Position numbers and translations under genes: made by a program. Shown here piece by piece: positions 34,722 to 47,481 of a stretch of DNA of 64,000 bases. Position 1 is the stretch's first letter. The number at the start of each line of letters is the position of its first letter. The notes under the pieces are model-generated. The model was not told the DNA's origin and searched no databases. It was given only the letters and a program-made list of their open reading frames with translations. The stretch comes from Asterella californica (Eukaryota; Streptophyta; Marchantiopsida; Marchantiales; Aytoniaceae): NCBI GenBank assembly GCA_036924285.1, contig JAYKYS010000017.1, forward strand, positions 3,701,501 through 3,765,500, given 5' to 3'.

Positions 34722-36109
34722 TGTCGTAGTGCGTGGCATCTCACATGATGAAACGAAACTTCAGAAGACACTCAACTGGCATTTGTTCAAGAAGCTGCAC
34801 CCTAGCTTATCAAGCTGCCCCCTAGCTTGGGTTGAAATATCATCCTGAAGGGGGGCAAAAAATTCCAGAATGCATAGCTCATCGAGAAGAGAGACTTCAT
34901 ACTTTCGGTTTTGAGAAAAGATGTTCTAGGTAATAGTTAGTACAAGTCTTAAGTGATGAAAAGTGTGAAAGAGAGAAATCTGTCGATTCTGGCTGTGACT
35001 CGAACTCATGATCTGACAGCATGAGTGCGTAGGTTTTGTGAGTACTATAGTTTTGACTCCTCATTCACTAAAAACGGAATTGTACAGGGAAGTTAGTGTA
35101 GGAAAAGCTAGTAAAGACTTTACAAAAACATTTCCTAAAGGATATGTACAAGCTGTATTTTCTTTTTGAACGGAAATACAGCTGTATTTCCTTTATCCTC
35201 AGTGATATGACGTCCACATAAGAGGAAAGTGGTCTCAGGATCAATTCCTCCTGGCATGTGTTTCTTATTCCGGCATGTTGGTCTCCTAGAAAGGAGTCTA
35301 TGTTGGGTATGCAGCCACGTCTTGCATATCTAGGGGCGGGAGACCAGTATCTCCCTTAATCGTGGGCTTCCTGACCTAAGCCTCCGCATGCCACCTTGAA
35401 TATATCGTGAGAGATACCTGGTGCACATATGGGGGTTGTAAGTCCTCTGAGATGGCCTCATAAGTGTTGGGACTTTGACCTACATTGGAGGCTTGTGAGT
35501 ATATTCAAGGTGACATCGAGAGCTGGGAAACTTTGATTTTAACAAGGGGTTAGCTTAGAAAGAGGTCAGCTTGATTGTTACGTAAATAATATAAGGACCC
35601 TAGCTTAGCAGGGGTGGTAGGTTTTGATGAGAACAGTCGAAGTTGCAATGAAACGTTGCGGAAAGAGAGTATTCTAGCTTTTGCTCAAGGGGAAGCCGTC
35701 GGGATGCGCAGGAGGAGCCAGAGACTGAGAGGATCGATTTTCTGAAGAATTTTCAGTTGGAAGGTGACTGTAGAGAGAAGATAAAGAGTTAGGGAGCTTG
35801 AATTTATCTATAAGACTGTTTGGAGGTGAATCTGATGAACAGAGAGCAAAATTGAGAGCAGAGGAGAGACGCGTAGGAGTGAGAGGAGAGGTTTTTGATT
35901 ACTGAAGATTTTGGTGGTAAAATTGATACTGAAATAAAGTTTATTGAGTCGTGAAAGACCTATGTGCACATATTTGAATGTCTGATTTGATTTGGTGGAT
36001 GCAAGAGATCAAATTTGAGTTGACGACAGTCTATTTTTCTTTTGATCAATTTCAAAATCAGTCATAGTTAGGAGGTCCGTCCTCCCCAAGAGAGACTCTC
36101 ACACCGACA
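34722..36109. mobile_element. 1.39-kb insertion in copia RNase H (solo-LTR-like)
   Basis: The segment has TGTCG...CGACA ends and is flanked by ACGC on both sides (34,718-34,721 and 36,110-36,113). Alternatively the flank is the 7-bp CAACGCT. Removing it with one flank copy joins the RNase H frame exactly (AFELGS... to ...SKKQP) with a single TGA. It contains no coding frame or pol motif. A solo LTR or a small non-autonomous LTR element is the simplest reading. Orientation is unknown. Confidence 0.78.
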
Positions 36110-36113
36110 ACGC

Positions 36114-38056
36114 TTCCAAGTTCAAAAGCGTAACCTGACTTGGATCTCTTGTCAGCACTCCCTGCCCAATCAACATCAATGTAGTCATATAACAACAACG
36201 GTCCATCGTATTGATACTGAAGTCTGTTCTACATCGAGAACTTCACATAACAGAGGATCCGCTTGATTACCTCCAAATATGATATCTATGATGATTGCAT
36301 AAACTGACTGATCAGACCGATGATATAGCTCAAGTCTAGTCTGGTGATAGTTAGATAGATAAGACTCTCAACCATATGTCAGTACATGCGTGGATCATCA
36401 ATCAACTCACCATCTTGTATTCTTAGCTTTACCCCTTGCTCTAATGACGTAGCAATGGATTTGCAGTCAAGCATACCTAATCTCTCAAGCATACTTAGAG
36501 CATACTGTCGCTGTACAAGCCAAACATTCTTCTCATCTCTAATAAACTCCACAGCAAGGAAGTACTTAAGTTCTCTTAAGTCCATCATCTCGAACTCGGT
36601 TTCAAGTGATCCTTGATCTGGGAAATAAGCTCCTCATAGTTATCGGTAATGATCAAGTCATCAACATAGATGGTGATCACAACAATCCGGTCTTGTATTC
36701 TTAATGAATACAAGGTAGAATCTGAACTACAAAGATGGAAACCAAGAGATTGCAAGTAGGAATTGATCTTTGCATTCCATGCTCTTGGTGCCTGCTTCAG
36801 ACCATAGAGAGCCTTCCGTAACTTACATACACAAGAAGGGAACTTAGGATCCACATAACTTGGAGGTTGCTGCATGTAGACCTCCTCCTCAAGATCACCG
36901 TTGAGGAAAGTGTTCTTGAAGTCCATCTGGTGCATCTTCTAACCTTTTTGAGTTGTAATTGCAACTGCGTTTTGAATTGTCACCATCTTCGCAACTGGAG
37001 CAAAGGTCTCCTCAAAATCCACTCCATGTTGCTATGCGTAGCCCTAAGCTACCAATCTGACCTTGTACCGACAGACGGTATCATCCGAGTTGCGCTTGAC
37101 CTTGAAGACCCACCTGCAACCAATCGCTTTCTTATCTTTAGGTAAGTCTGTTGGTGAGAAGCGCAGCAAGTTCCAGCTTCCATAGCACTTATCCATTGGG
37201 CTTTGTGCATCGTCTCCTCAAGTGAGCTCGGTTCTTGTTCCTGAAGAACATTGGTCATATATGCATGGTGTGCAACAAGAAAATCTTCATGCATATACTT
37301 ACTCACTGGATGTTTTGCTCGTTCAAATCTACGAGAGATAATCGGTGCACTAGTCACATCCCCTTGCATCTGATATGGCTTAGACGTCAAGGTATGAGAC
37401 AAACTATCCAATGGATGTGGAAGATCCACATATCTGGACGAGTCAAACATACGCTGCAATAGCACGCGCTCATCATGTGTAGAAACTACACTAGTTTCAC
37501 TTGGTTGTGTTACGTGGACTCCAGCGTTAACAACAACTCTATGTGCAACTGATTCTGATATGGAATCAGTGACTTCTCCAGATCCTCCACTCAACGTATT
37601 ACTCTGAGGTACTACAGTGGACTGACTCCTTGGTTCTACAGTAGGTAAAGGATGACTATGACAGGTGCATGTGCAAACCAAGACTGTAGCTCATCAAAAA
37701 CAACATCTCTACTGATATAGAACTGCTTGGACGAAGGATTGTAACATCTATATTCTTTCGTATCAGAAGCATATCCAAGGAAAATAAATCTATATGCTTT
37801 CTGATCTAGTTTCTTACGTCTCTCATGAAGTATGTGCACACAACAGATACATCCAAAAACTTTAAAGAAAGAGTAACCATGCTTACTGCATGGGAACATC
37901 GGTGTCTGGCTGTGGACTGCCGTTGTAGACGTCTGGTTCATCAGATACACCGCACATGAAACAACTTCTGCCCAGTAAGGTCTAGGCATGGTCTTCTCAT
38001 TCAACATCGCACGAGCAGCTTCTGCTATGTGTCGATTCTTCCGCTCCGCATGTCAA
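36114..38056 (-). pseudogene. Ty1/copia integrase end, RT and RNase H start
   Basis: On the minus strand: integrase C-terminal segment (AERKNRHIAEAARAML, PRPYWAEVV, VFGCICCVH, FLGYASDTKEYRCYNP) from 38,056 to about 37,640. A linker of 210 codons follows to 37,049. RT then has HQMDFKNTFLNGDL, KALYGLKQAPRAWN and the catalytic YVDD at 36,657-36,668. The next segment is MDLRELKYFLAVEF and the RNase H start (WAGSADKRSKSGYAFELG). Stops separate these parts. The frame is cut at about 38,056 upstream of the integrase tail. Protease and the integrase core are missing from this side. Confidence 0.92.
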
Positions 38057-38569
38057 CTAGTTTTGTTTAGGAATGGCCAAAAAGATTAAGCTTTCTCCGA
38101 GACTAGTTGGAATTTTCTAAGTGTTCTAGCGACCACTTAAAATTCAAGCCAAAAAGAGAATTTTGGATTAGCAACCAGAACGTGATTCTAGCGTCAAGGG
38201 GTTGGCTATCCATTTTGAACTTGGCGTTAACTTAAGGATCATTGTTTATGAGGGCATCAACTTCCAAAGTGAGGATGAATGTCGTGACCTTCAGTCTCAA
38301 GGTCGGACGTAGACGCGAACAATAGAACCCTAGTGGACTTGCGCTAGGTTGTGAACGCTGCGAGTATGACTGAACGGCTCGGCCGAGAAGTCAGGATCAG
38401 ATGAACCCTAAGTGGTTCTCTAAACCAAGGTTGGAACATTGAGTTAGGACATAAGGGCCTACCCCCAAGACGACCCAGACGAATGCTGACTTAAGGGGAT
38501 TGGATCCTTTTCGATCAAAACAAATTTTTAGGACTTGAGTCCAAAAGAAATACTGGTCCGATTAGGGTG
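38057..38569. other. Unassigned left flank of the composite block
   Basis: No gene. A ~55-bp part (38,503-38,557) matches the reverse complement of the copia leader at 51,484-51,543 (shared AATTTTTAGGACTTGAGTC). So leader-type sequence of a related element lies here in plus orientation. Confidence 0.5.
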
Positions 38570-41500
38570 GGTGCAAAATTTTCCCTTCTCACCGCTTCCG
38601 TGCTCAAAATTTCCCTTTGTGAAATTGGACACGGAAGCGCTGCCCAATTTTTGACAGCCATCTTCTCGCTTCTTCCCAAGCTGTAATCGAGCTTCCCTGT
38701 CTCTCATTCTCCAATTCGATCTCTCAGCTATCAATTTCTCTACCCTACCGCACCTCTACTCCTGAACCCATGGACAGAAGACGCTTCTGGATGTCTGAAT
38801 GTCTTCAGAAGACGACTTTGTGCAATTCGTATCAAGAGTAGATTGGATTGAGTTTTGTGTTGAGAAAAGCTTGGTACGAATCCTGAGTGACTTGGTGAGT
38901 TGATTGTTGTTTCGAGTAGCTGGAAGTTGGGAACCAGGCTTGTGCCTCCCGATCTTTCGAGCTTCTCAAATCCACATCTTCCTAGAGAGACTAGAAGGTT
39001 GGAAAGACTGACAGAATGCGCGAGAAGACGTGAGGGTCTTTTATGGATCTCTTCTGTCCGACCCATAACAGCCTATTCTTTCTTCTTCCCGAACATAGAA
39101 GAGAGTTGTGAGAAGTCTTGCTAGCAAAATCTGGAGAGAATGGTCGAGGGTCATGTCTTCTCATCATGCGGCAAGCTTCTTCTGTGTGTGTATGAGAGGT
39201 GAGAAGTCGGAAGAACAGAGTATGAATGTCTTGTGTCTGTTGTGAGCTTAGATTGCTTGTCAGAAGCAGAAGACAGGTGAGACCAGTGAAGAGAAGTCTG
39301 GCCGCGAGAAGTCTTTCGAGAACGTCATTGAATCAGAAGCTGTCTCGGGAGTCTTCCTGGAGGTCACTGTCACAGTAGGAGCCCATGACCATCTTCTGAA
39401 CTTCTCATACAATCTGCTTCTCTCATATTTTGTATCTTCTGTTAGGAAGTAGGATGAAATGCAAGGTGGGTTGTCTTCTTGGTAATCCATGCGGTGCCTT
39501 GCTTAGTTAGGATTTTTTAGATCTAGCTCGGAAGACGAGAGGTACTTAGGAAGCACTGTTAGAATCCTGGAAGACGGAATAGCTGTCTTCTGGAAGATTA
39601 GATTCGACTTCTGAGAGTGAAAGCTAGACTGTGAGGACTTAAGGAAGGACTGAGCCTTCGGTTCACAACAAGTACGTCGCTTCTGTCAAAGAGTCAACAC
39701 AGCTGAGGAAGAGCAATCAGGAGTTGCAGGTACGTCTATAGCAGCGTGACCAGGAGGTTCTGCGGGTCAGAGATAAGATCACCATCCTTGCAGGGAAGAA
39801 GACAACGTGGAAGACACTACGGGAAGCCGCAGAAGCACAGGCTGCAGCAGAGAAGATGCAGCAAGAAGCAGCAAGAAGCTCGCACGCAGGGATTACTAGC
39901 ACAGACCGTGGAAGCACTTCGCAAGAAGTTCAACTTCACTACGGATAGGAAGCTCCTCACCCTAGCTAGGGAGTGGGATGACGAATCCAGAGTGATGCTA
40001 GTAGAGTGCAAGGAGAGTATGTTCCGTTACCTGGATCGGCAGATTGAGAGTTTGAAGACGCTTTATGGTCTTCCTTCGATTCCACCATCAACGGCTACAT
40101 CTTCCCATACTCCAGGACCAGCGATCGGGACAGATTTGGAAAAGGAGGAGTTTGACCTTGCTGTCCACTTGGTAGTGACAGCGTTGGAAGCCGAGAAGAC
40201 TACAGAAGAAGCCCTGGAAGACAGGAAAAAGAGCTGTCTTCCCAGGTGTTTCGAGTGGAGGAGGTGACTTCCTCGGACCACTGCGAAGTCACCCCAGCTC
40301 CTAGTGTCGAACCAGTGTCACAGAAGAGCGGGGAAGCGCAAGTTGACTCAGCTTCCCAGAAGACGCTTCCGTCTTCCGAAGCCGCACCAGCTGAGCCAGC
40401 CACTAATGTCGAGGAGGAAGCTACCTCAGTGACACCCGAGGTACTCGCAAGGCTTCCCACCTTATCAGAAGCCGAGTTAGGAGTTCAGGTAGGAGTAGAT
40501 CAGGAGGAGATCACACCCAATGAATTAGAGTAGACAACAAGTCAAGAAGACATGTGACTTGTCTAATTTTGATAAGAATCGAAATTGCTATCTTAGGAGG
40601 TGACAGTTTAACTGTAATTTTAGATGACTGTCCATGTGGCAAGGTAGGCAGCGCATGAGTAGGAAGTAAATGACTAAACCAAGGTAGGGAACCGACTGCA
40701 TGTGAGGTGGTGGTATTCTGACAGCGCCTCATCTCCTTGATTGCAAGTGAGGATTGGAGGAGAACTCTCTCTTGCGACTCAAGGTGGTAGTATAAGTTAG
40801 AATGCAGAGTAGGATTCAGTGCGCACTAAACACATTACTGTACGTACACATAGACTCATTGTGAACACAATGTATACACATTACACTTGATGTTAGCGAC
40901 ATACGAATAGATTGGGAATACACCGGAGGGGTCTATATTCTTCCTTTGTCAACAGTGGTTCGAAGATGTAGATGGAGGTAGTGGACAGTTTAGAGCAAAA
41001 AACGGCATCAACGTGTAGTCCTATTGCTAAGCTGGTGTGCTGAGGAGTAGGAGTAGGAAGTAGAGGGAGTGAGCTTCCCGACACCAATGTGCCTTCTTCT
41101 CAAGGAATGGATTTTGCATTTGAGTGCAGAAGCTTTGTCTGTGTCTTCTGGGTAGCGGATTTCTTCGAAATCACACCCAATTGTACATGAGAAGCATTCT
41201 TCTGGAGTGGCGGTGGTTGTTAGCAGTTGTCAAGTTTGCAGCTTGGCTCATCCAGTGGAGCACTTCGGATCCACGTACGGACGGTCCTATGGGTAAGTGA
41301 TCTCAGAAGACAGAGTAGTCCGAGCAGCGATAGAAGAAGAAAGAAGACTTCTTCTCACAACAGAAGACGACATCCTCAAGTAGAAGACTGTGTAACTGTA
41401 AGCGAATTTGTTGTCTTCCTCCCCAAATTACTACAAGCAGGGATGGCTTGTAAGTCAGGATCCGGACTAGAAGCCTGTCGGAGTCTTAATTTCTCGTTCT

Positions 41501-41688
41501 TATCTTGTTTTTTCTTGTTTGGATTTTCTCTTCTTCCCCATCTTCTCTCATCTTCCCATCTTCCTATCTTCTTCTAGTGAGCTTCCGAGACTTCTATTGA
41601 GCTTCCGTGAAGGTGAATGTCGTTGTAGTGCTGTAGGAAGACTGTTTTCGTAGACAGAAGCCTGGGAAGGCTACATGAGGCATACACC
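38570..41688 (+). mobile_element. Left arm of large inverted repeat
   Basis: About 3.1 kb whose reverse complement corresponds to the right arm 42,130-46,433 at roughly 80% identity by eye. It begins TGGGTGC and ends GGCATACACC next to LTR1. It lacks about 1.2 kb present in the right arm, namely the N-terminal half of the coiled-coil protein. It is saturated with GTCTTC/GAAGAC. Non-coding parts resemble an LTR-element leader. Confidence 0.75.
39746..40533 (+). pseudogene. Truncated TE-borne coiled-coil protein (left arm copy)
   Basis: Open segments 39,746-40,267 and 40,246-40,533 in two frames encode the C-terminal half of the protein seen in the right arm. Matching parts are LAREWDDESRVMLVECKESMFRYLDRQI, cut here for length, KTLYGLP, FDLAVHLVVTALEAEK and an acidic Glu/Pro/Ser-rich tail. 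The N-terminal globular region is deleted, and a frameshift separates the helix from the tail. No catalytic motif is visible. Confidence 0.7.
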
Positions 41689-42129
41689 TGTAGTGACGCA
41701 GGATTACTCCTTTTGCCCATTTAGTATACAAGATATCGTTCTCACAGAGGATTTGCACAAGTAACGCTGCTCTAAGTTCTAAGATCTGTTCAAACATACA
41801 AACACACGGGTTTTGTCTAGAAATCTCGTCTTCTCACAAAACCACGCGTCTTCCAGACACGCAAAAAGGTGCTCTGGAACTAAACAAACAACTACTAACT
41901 AAAATATCACACAACTATTCACAGAGAAGCTCGAGAAGATGATCTTCCTGCTTCCAGATCACTTCTTCCGGTCTTCTCAGTACCGTCTTCCCGAAGTAAT
42001 TCTCGGCTTCTGGGGGTTCAGCTCGGCTTCTCACACCTCCAGAAGACTGTCTTGCTTCGCAGAAGTCGACTAGGACGGCTGTTACACCTTGCTCTCGTAC
42101 TCACATTCCAACGGATTAGATTAATCACA
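41689..42129 (-). mobile_element. LTR1, centre of the inverted repeat
   Basis: A 441-bp segment with TG...CA ends (minus strand TGTGATT...ACTACA). It is homologous over its whole length to LTR2 (50,510-50,945), which is in the opposite orientation. On the minus strand it is preceded by AAGGGGGCATACACCC, a plausible purine tract, so it is the 3' LTR of the right-arm element. GGCATACACC lies on both sides in inverted orientation. Confidence 0.8.
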
Positions 42130-45100
42130 GGGTGTATGCCCCCTTAACCTTCCTAGGCTTCTGCCTACGGAAATGATCTTCTTGCAGCACTACAACGACA
42201 TTCACCTTCACGGAAGCTCAATAGAAATCTCGGAAGCTCACTAGAAGAAGGTAAGAAGATGGGGAAGATGAGAGAAGATGGGGAAGAAGGGGAAGAAGGG
42301 AAAATCCAAACAAGAGAAAACAAGATTAAAAGGAGAAATTAAGATTCCGACAGGCTTCTAGTCCGGATCTTGACTAACAAGCCATCCCCGCTTTTAATAG
42401 TTTGGGGAGGAAGACAACAAACGTGCGTACAGTTGCACCGTCTTCTACTTGAGGATGTCGTCTTCTGCTGTGGGAAGAAGGCTTCTTTCTTCTTCACTTT
42501 TGTGCTTTGACTACTCTGTCTTCTGGGATCCCTTACCCATAAGACCGTCCTTACGCAGATCCTAAGTGCTCTACTGGACGAGTCAAGCTACAATGCCACA
42601 CCTGCTGATAGTCACCGCCACTCAAGAAGAACACTTCCCATGCACAATTGGGAGCAAATTCAAGGAAATCCACCACCCAGGAGACACGAATTAAGCTTCT
42701 GCACTCAAATCAGCAATCCATTCCCCGAGAAGAAGTCACATTAGCATTGGGAAGCTCACTCTCTCTACTTCCTGCGCCTACTCCTCGACACATCAGTCTA
42801 GACAACAGGACTGCACGAGGATGCCGTTCCTTGTTCCTAAACTGTCCACTACCTCTATCTACATCCTCGAACCACTGCTGGTAATGAGCATGCAGACCCC
42901 TCCTATATAATCCTAGTCTCTTTGTATGTCTCTAACATCGGGTGTAGTGTGTGTGACTACCCAACTCATGTGTCTCTGGCTGCACTGAAAGATGTGTATG
43001 AGCATGTGGTAGCAGCTCGAATTCCTACTCTTTGATCTTACTTATGCCTTCACCACGAGAACACAAAGGAACCACCACTAGGGAGAGAAAAGCTGCCTCT
43101 CCACATGCAAACGGTTTCCCCTGTCTATTCTTGCGCTTCCTATTCTGCCACATGACTGCCTACTAATTTTACACTGAAAACTGCCACCCTTAAGATAGCA
43201 TGTTCGATCCTACTAAATCTGGAATTGTCAACTTCGGTTACTAGCTACTCTGATTGCTCGGTGGTAATCTCTACCTGATTGACTCCTATCGGAACTACTA
43301 GTTCGGCTTCTGATGGGCTGGGAAGCCCTGCGATTACCTCGGGTGTCACTGAGGTGGCCTCCTCTATAGTCGTCGCTGGCCCTGCTGTTGTTGTTGCTGC
43401 TTCTTCTTCGACTTCGGCTTCAGCTTCCGACTCTGCTTCTGCTTCTACTTCTGCTTCTGCTTCGGAAGACGGAAGCGTCTTCTGGGAAGCAGGGTCGAGT
43501 GGTGCTTCCTCCATCTTCTAAGACACTGGTGCGGGACTAGGGACCATGGCGACCTCATAGGGGTCCGAGGAAGTCGCTTTCTCCACACGGAATACCTGGG
43601 AAGACGGCTCTTCTTCCTGTCTTCCAGAAGACATCCTATCTTCCGGGGCATCTTCCGGTGTCTTCTCGGCTTCCAACGTTGTCACTACCAAGTGCACAGC
43701 GAGGTCGAACTCCTCCTTCTCCAATCTGGATCCAGTCGATGATGCTGGAGCTTGGGAAGACGCAGTTGCAGGTGGCGGAATCAAGGGAAGACCATAGAGT
43801 GTCTTCACTCCCTCTATCTGCCGATCCAAATACCTAAACATGCTCTCCTTGCATTCTACCAACCTCGCTCTGGACTCCTCGTCCCACTCTCTAGCCAAGG
43901 CTCTCTTGCTCTTCCTCAGTTGAGTAAGCTCCTTGGCAGAAGAGGCTGCTTCCGTCTTGTACCTTGCTGCGAGCTTCTCCGTGGTTCGGAGACTAGCTTC
44001 CAGCGCTTTTGTCTTCTTCTGGCCTTCTTCCTGACGCATCAAGGTGCACATACCGAATCCAGACTGTAGCGGCTTCTCCTGAGCCTTCGCTCTCTTCTCC
44101 AGCAACTCCATAGCTGGCTGGATCTCTGCATGGAAGAAGGCGCTGAACTCTTCCAGTCTTCTTCCTGTGGAAGACAAGTTCATCTCCAACACTCGCTCTG
44201 AGGTGTCGACCTTGGCAAGGATGCCTCTTCCACCACAATGACCTTCTGCTTCTACGCACAGGAAGAAGTTACTCTTCTCATCTTTCGGGGTGGAAGATCT
44301 CTCCCCCTGGTAGAAGCGGTCCTCTTCACTGCGCTTCCTCGCATCGCAATAGGAGTGTCCATCCATCCGTCGTCTTCTGGAGTCTTCGGAAGACTCCTTG
44401 GTGTTGCAGAAGCGGTCTTTTGCTCCGATCGGGTACTCAGCGGCTCTTCCTCCGAGTCCAAATCCGATCCTGAATGAATGAGGGAGGTGGGCTTCCTAAG
44501 AACACTTCTAGGACCCATCTTCCTCAGAGGCGTGGCGTCTTCCGACCCACTGGAGTCATCTTCCCTCACCAGAAGCGTCTTCTGATGAGTGCTTGGTCTC
44601 AGCTGCGGCATCAGAGTGGGAGGGGAGTTGCGGCTGCTGCTCGGTCGTCGTCTTCCGAGGTCTCCTCCTTCGCCTCATGTTGCCATGTTGGCCCATATCT
44701 CACTAACTGTCCTTCCGTGAGATCCCCATGGCTACGTACAAGTAACACAAGAAAGGTGTCAAGTGCCCTCCTGCCGGGGTACCCAAGTATGCTAGCTCCG
44801 TCTGTACATACACGTGGAAGAACGAGCCCCAGTTGACGGGCACTCCTTCGTCGCACACAGCTTCGAGGAACTCCACGTCCTGATCTCCAAGGTACCTCGT
44901 CTTCTGCGCTTTACCCTTGGGAAAGAGATGCAGTAACAGCTTCGCCAGAAGTCGCTTCCTTGGCTCCCGGTAAGACTCTATCTTCCAACCGTTCCTTCCT
45001 TGCCTGTCCTCCAGGAAGAGGCAAGTTGTGCTCCCAGGCACATGCCACTCACTCACGATCCTGGGCAAGATCTTCTTCTCAAGCCAATACCCTCGGTTCT

Positions 45101-46433
45101 CGGATTCTGATCTGTGGAAGGTCCTACGCCACCAATCTTCAGTCTAGGAAGATGGCCTTCCTCGAGCTACGCCTGCCTTCACAAGTACACAGTTGCGAGG
45201 CGGTAATGCTGTCCAAACCTCCTCCAGAAGTCCTTGGTCAGCGAGGTTCCAATCCCATAGGAACAAGTCAAGACCCAACTCCTTGAGGAAGGGGGTGGCC
45301 TCGGTCAACTCTGCTGCGGGTAGCACCAACCCTCGAGGATGCATCGACATACTGGAACTAAGCCACACGCACTTACTGTGAGCTGAAGGCTCAGTCCTTC
45401 CCAAGTGCCCACAGTCTAGCTTCTACTTCTCAGAAGAAGAAACTAGTCTTCCAGAAGACAACAACTCCGTCTTCCGGGATTCTAACAGTACTTCCTAGAT
45501 AGCTCTCATCTTCCGAGCTATATCTAAACAATCCTAACTAAGCAAGGCCTCGCATGGATTACTAAGAAGACAACCCACCTTGCATTACATCCTACTTCCT
45601 ATCAGAAGATACAAGATTCGCGAGACGTAGAGTGCATAACAGTTTCAGAAGATGGTTGCGGACTCCTGCGATGACAGTGGTCTCTGAGAAGACTCCCAGG
45701 ACAGCTTCCGATTCAATGTCTTCTTCGGAAGACCTCCCGAAGTCAGGCTTCCCTTCACTGGTCTCACCTGTCTTCTTCTTCCTACGCGCAATCTATCCTC
45801 ACAACAGACTCAAGACATTTGCACTCTGTTCTTCTGACTTCTCACCTCTCATACGCACTCAGAAGAAGCTTGCTGCTCGGTGGGAAGACATGACCCTTCG
45901 ACCATTCTCTCCAGATTCTGCCAGCAAGTCTTCTCACAACTCTCTCCTAAGTTTGGGAAGAAGAAGGAATGGCTGCTATGGGTCAGACAGAAGAGACCCG
46001 AAATGGACCCTCACGTCTTCTCGCTCATTTTGCCAGCCTTTCAGTCTTCTAGTCTCTCTAGGAAGATGTGGAGTTGAGAAGCTTGGAAGACCGGGAGGTA
46101 CAGGCCTAGTCCCCGACTTCCAACTTCTCGAAATAACAAAACAACTCACCAAGCCACTCAGGATTCGTAGCAAGCCTCTCTTAACACAAAAGCAAAGCAA
46201 ATCCACTCTTGATACGAATTGTGTACAGTCGACTTCCGAGGACAGTCTTCCGAAGATGTTCCAATCTTCCGAAGCGTCTTCTGTTCAAGGTTTCGGGAGT
46301 AGAGAGATGGTAGGGTAGGGAAATTGATAGCTGGGATCGTCAATTTGAGGACGATTGTTAGGGGAGCTCTAATTGAACTCAGGAAGAAGTAGGAAGATGT
46401 CTGACGGAAATTGAGCAGCGCTTTCGCACCCAA
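42130..46433 (-). mobile_element. Right arm of large inverted repeat (LTR element body)
   Basis: About 4.3 kb read on the minus strand: leader (46,433-45,410), a broken coiled-coil protein gene (45,404-43,245), a 3' region rich in CTTCTTCC, then the purine tract and LTR1. No reverse transcriptase, integrase or protease motif appears, so it is a non-autonomous LTR element. The 5' LTR in matching orientation was not found. Confidence 0.7.
43245..45404 (-). pseudogene. Broken TE-borne coiled-coil protein (right arm copy)
   Basis: Successive open segments (45,404-45,144; 45,068-44,703; 44,611-44,252; 44,366-43,518; 43,514-43,245) make up one former gene with frameshifts. The order is: a start region with FLKELGLDLFLWDW; a globular part (YREPRKRLLAKLLLHLF, VNWGSFFHVYV, FLCYLYVAMGI); a basic Ser-rich linker with KMRRVTS; a long coiled coil (LEASLRTTEKLAARY and onward); and an acidic tail expanded by GAAGC/GCTTCT repeats into Glu-Ala runs. 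The globular part matches the 691-codon frame at 47,482-49,557 in order and spacing. Function unknown. Confidence 0.72.
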
Positions 46434-47481
46434 TGTCACAATAGGAAAATAGGGATGGGGGGTAATCGATCAGGCTGCCTACAACCAACCGGAGAAGCGC
46501 GGGGGATACCAAACAAGACGAGAAGCAGTGGGAAGGGAAAGAACATGGGAAGAACCTCTACAGTCTTATGTCTGCTTCCCGAGTTGTCTTCGACCTTCTG
46601 CGCGCTTCTGGCTCTAGTCCCAGCTCCAATGCGACCCCACTGAGCTGCTTCCGTCGTCAGCTCCTCACTACGCCTCAATTGATTAAGCCGTCCTGTAACA
46701 CACAAGAAAACCAAAAGATGCTCGAAAGTAGTAATTTAAGGATCGAACCCACAGAGATGCAAGTAAAGATCATCCAAAAGTAGTAAACACGTGACAAAGG
46801 TGATTCTTTATAGTTGTCTTTTATTCTCACGGGCAGAAATCAGTCCCGGTAGAGATACAAACTCAGATCTATCCAACAAGACAGAGTTGACAATCCTGAC
46901 AAATAAACATAACAGGTACTGAACAGGTCAGGGACCTCAAGAAACAGATGAACAACAGAGAAACAGAGCCACGGACGGAAATGTCACACGAAGAAGTACT
47001 GCTGAAGTGCTACTAAGTAGCCTCTAACAACATAAATGCTAAATATCTTCACACTGAGTTACTTTCACTACTACTGCTCTCGGAAATCTCTGGCGAAGAA
47101 GACTCTTCTTCCGCCGAAGAACCAGATTGAACTTCTTCCTAAGTGTTCTACCAAAGAACAACTTCTTCCAAAGTCAACTTCGCCCAAAACCGTCTTCGTA
47201 GTAAACTAACTCCGCAGATGCTGGTCTATTCTCAGTCCTCGCCGTAAACGTTCTACTCTGATTTCAAATGTCAACAGCAAATTCTTCGGCACCCAGACTA
47301 ATTCCTACCACAGCAAACTACGATACTTCGTAGGTAAATCTTCAGACGAAGACAAAACACTCAATGGCTCCGCAAACTCAGGAAATAGAAAACTCAAAAA
47401 ATGATAAAACACATAGAGGTCCAGAATACGAACAACACAACGCTTATATACAGATTTCCCCGAAGATGACGGATCTTCTTC
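46434..47481 (-). other. 3' region of the 691-codon element
   Basis: Downstream (minus strand) of the long frame. It carries CTGTGGGTTCGATCC near 46,750, a wording common near LTR boundaries of plant elements, and an A/T-rich possible polyadenylation region. No LTR pair could be assigned. The left limit is where homology to the inverted-repeat arm begins. Confidence 0.4.

Noticed and set aside
45632..46318. 228-codon plus-strand frame
   Set aside because: It lies in the leader of the minus-strand inverted-repeat arm, is Ser/Arg-rich with no motif, and is explained by the GTCTTC-rich composition.
46690..46800. GTGGGTTCGATCC as a tRNA or SINE B-box
   Set aside because: No A-box at the right distance. 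The wording is also common near plant LTR boundaries.
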